Below are positions 63,475 to 64,000 of a DNA stretch of 64,000 bases, piece by piece. This DNA is from Chelatococcus sp. HY11 (lineage in GTDB: Bacteria; Pseudomonadota; Alphaproteobacteria; Rhizobiales; Beijerinckiaceae), in assembly GCF_018398335.1 (NCBI RefSeq), contig NZ_JAHBRX010000001.1, positions 2,410,001 through 2,474,000 on the forward strand, written 5' to 3'. The position numbers and the translations under genes were made by a program. How positions within the stretch are numbered: the stretch's first letter is position 1; each line of letters begins with the position of its first letter. The notes beneath the pieces are model-generated. The model was not told where the DNA came from. It worked only from the letters and a program-made list of their open reading frames with translations, and searched no databases.

Positions 63475-64000
63475 ATGCCCGAGACCTTCACCAGCATTGA
63501 TCTTGTCGTCGAGAACGGCGTCGCGCGGCTGACGCTGAACCGCCCTGAGGTTCTGAATTCCCTGACGCGCGCCATGATCGGAGAACTCCTGCAGGCGCTC
63601 GCGCAGCTGCGGGACGATCCTGAGGCGCGCGTGCTCGTCCTCACCGGAGCGGGGCGCGGCTTCTGCGCCGGCATGGATCTGGGCGATCCCCTGACCGGCC
63701 TCGGCACGAGCCGTGAAGAACGCTCCGCCGTGACGCGCGAGGTCATGGACAGGGAGACCAACGCGCTGATCCGCGCGCTCTACACGCTGCCGAAGCCCAA
63801 GGTGATCGCCGTCAACGGCGTGGCGGCGGGCGGTGGCGTCGGCGTCGCGCTGGCCGGGGACATCGTCATCGCGTCCCACTCCGCGTCCTTCGTCCAGGTC
63901 TTCACGCCGAAGCTCGGGCTGATCCCGGATTGCGGCTGCACATGGATGCTGCCGCGCCTCGTCGGGCGCGCCCGCGCCATCGGGCTCACCATGCTCGGCG
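63475..64000 (+). CDS. Enoyl-CoA hydratase/isomerase (crotonase) family protein, 3' truncated by window
   Basis: 175 codons are visible. The N-terminus MPETFTSIDLVVENGVARLT leads into LNRPEVLNSL, then GRGFCAGMDLGDP, GVAAGGGVGVALAGDIVIAS (oxyanion-hole glycines) and FTPKLGLIPDCGCTWMLPRL. The last is the crotonase region where the second catalytic Glu is often found; here Asp replaces it (IPDCG), as in several PaaG- and isomerase-type members. ATG 63475 has AGGA seven bases upstream. It continues the TetR-controlled operon. Confidence 0.9.
   Translation, partial: MPETFTSIDLVVENGVARLTLNRPEVLNSLTRAMIGELLQALAQLRDDPEARVLVLTGAGRGFCAGMDLGDPLTGLGTSREERSAVTREVMDRETNALIRALYTLPKPKVIAVNGVAAGGGVGVALAGDIVIASHSASFVQVFTPKLGLIPDCGCTWMLPRLVGRARAIGLTMLG

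Overview
The window reads as GC-rich chromosomal DNA of an alphaproteobacterium, most likely order Hyphomicrobiales (Rhizobiales). The reasons are dense gene packing with ATGA stop/start overlaps, strong G/C third-position preference, many ABC transporters, LysR/LacI/TetR-controlled catabolic operons, and short GGCCGGG-type extragenic palindromes. Taxonomy is inference; no rRNA is present.

Region 1 (1-16274) holds the end of mogA, an M20 peptidase, a nagA-type deacetylase, a small secreted protein and an L,D-transpeptidase. These are followed by a LacI-controlled amino-sugar-like catabolic system: a NagB-family deaminase divergent from a LacI regulator, an ABC importer (binding protein and two permeases, no ATPase), a ceramidase-fold amidohydrolase, and an opposing operon of a DegT/StrS aminotransferase and two Gfo/Idh/MocA dehydrogenases. 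Four near-identical 16-bp palindromes (around 6101, 7283, 15311 and 15468) tie these units into one probable regulon. A RidA-like protein lies beyond. This is the best candidate here for a poorly described pathway.

Region 2 (16653-39640) has an inositol-phosphatase-family gene and tRNA-Gly(GCC), then a more A/T-rich accessory block that looks like a degraded genomic island. The left operon (minus strand) encodes a fused double-ATPase peptide/opine-type ABC transporter, a MmgE/PrpD protein, a hydantoinase/oxoprolinase HyuA-HyuB pair and a LysR regulator. The right operon (plus strand) encodes a second binding protein, a LysR-flanked three-subunit FAD/[2Fe-2S] dehydrogenase of the opine oxidase/HcnABC type, another DAO-type oxidoreductase and two permeases. 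It then stops abruptly in a 13-codon gene stub fused to a tyrosine-integrase remnant. A matching scrap of an ABC ATPase sits at the opposite end, at 18168.

Region 3 (39634-47791) is housekeeping and transport: a CorA/ZntB-type metal transporter, an MFS permease, an iron/phosphonate-type ABC operon with a fused double permease, and a LysR regulator.

Region 4 (47909-64000) holds two acyl-CoA catabolic clusters. The first has an acyl-CoA dehydrogenase, class III CoA-transferase, HTD2-like hydratase, biotin-dependent acyl-CoA carboxylase (beta and alpha), MaoC hydratase and CitE/HpcH-type lyase. Its logic resembles leucine or terpenoid catabolism, but with a different hydratase and lyase. The second has a TetR regulator with a two-domain MaoC protein, divergent from an amidohydrolase-fold protein lacking its HxH metal motif, an acyl-CoA synthetase, a fused CoA-transferase, a PECR-like SDR and an enoyl-CoA hydratase cut by the window end. 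A duplicated palindrome sits in the divergent promoter.

Many long antisense reading frames are shadows of GC-rich genes and are omitted. Functions are assigned by motif recognition only; no database search was run.
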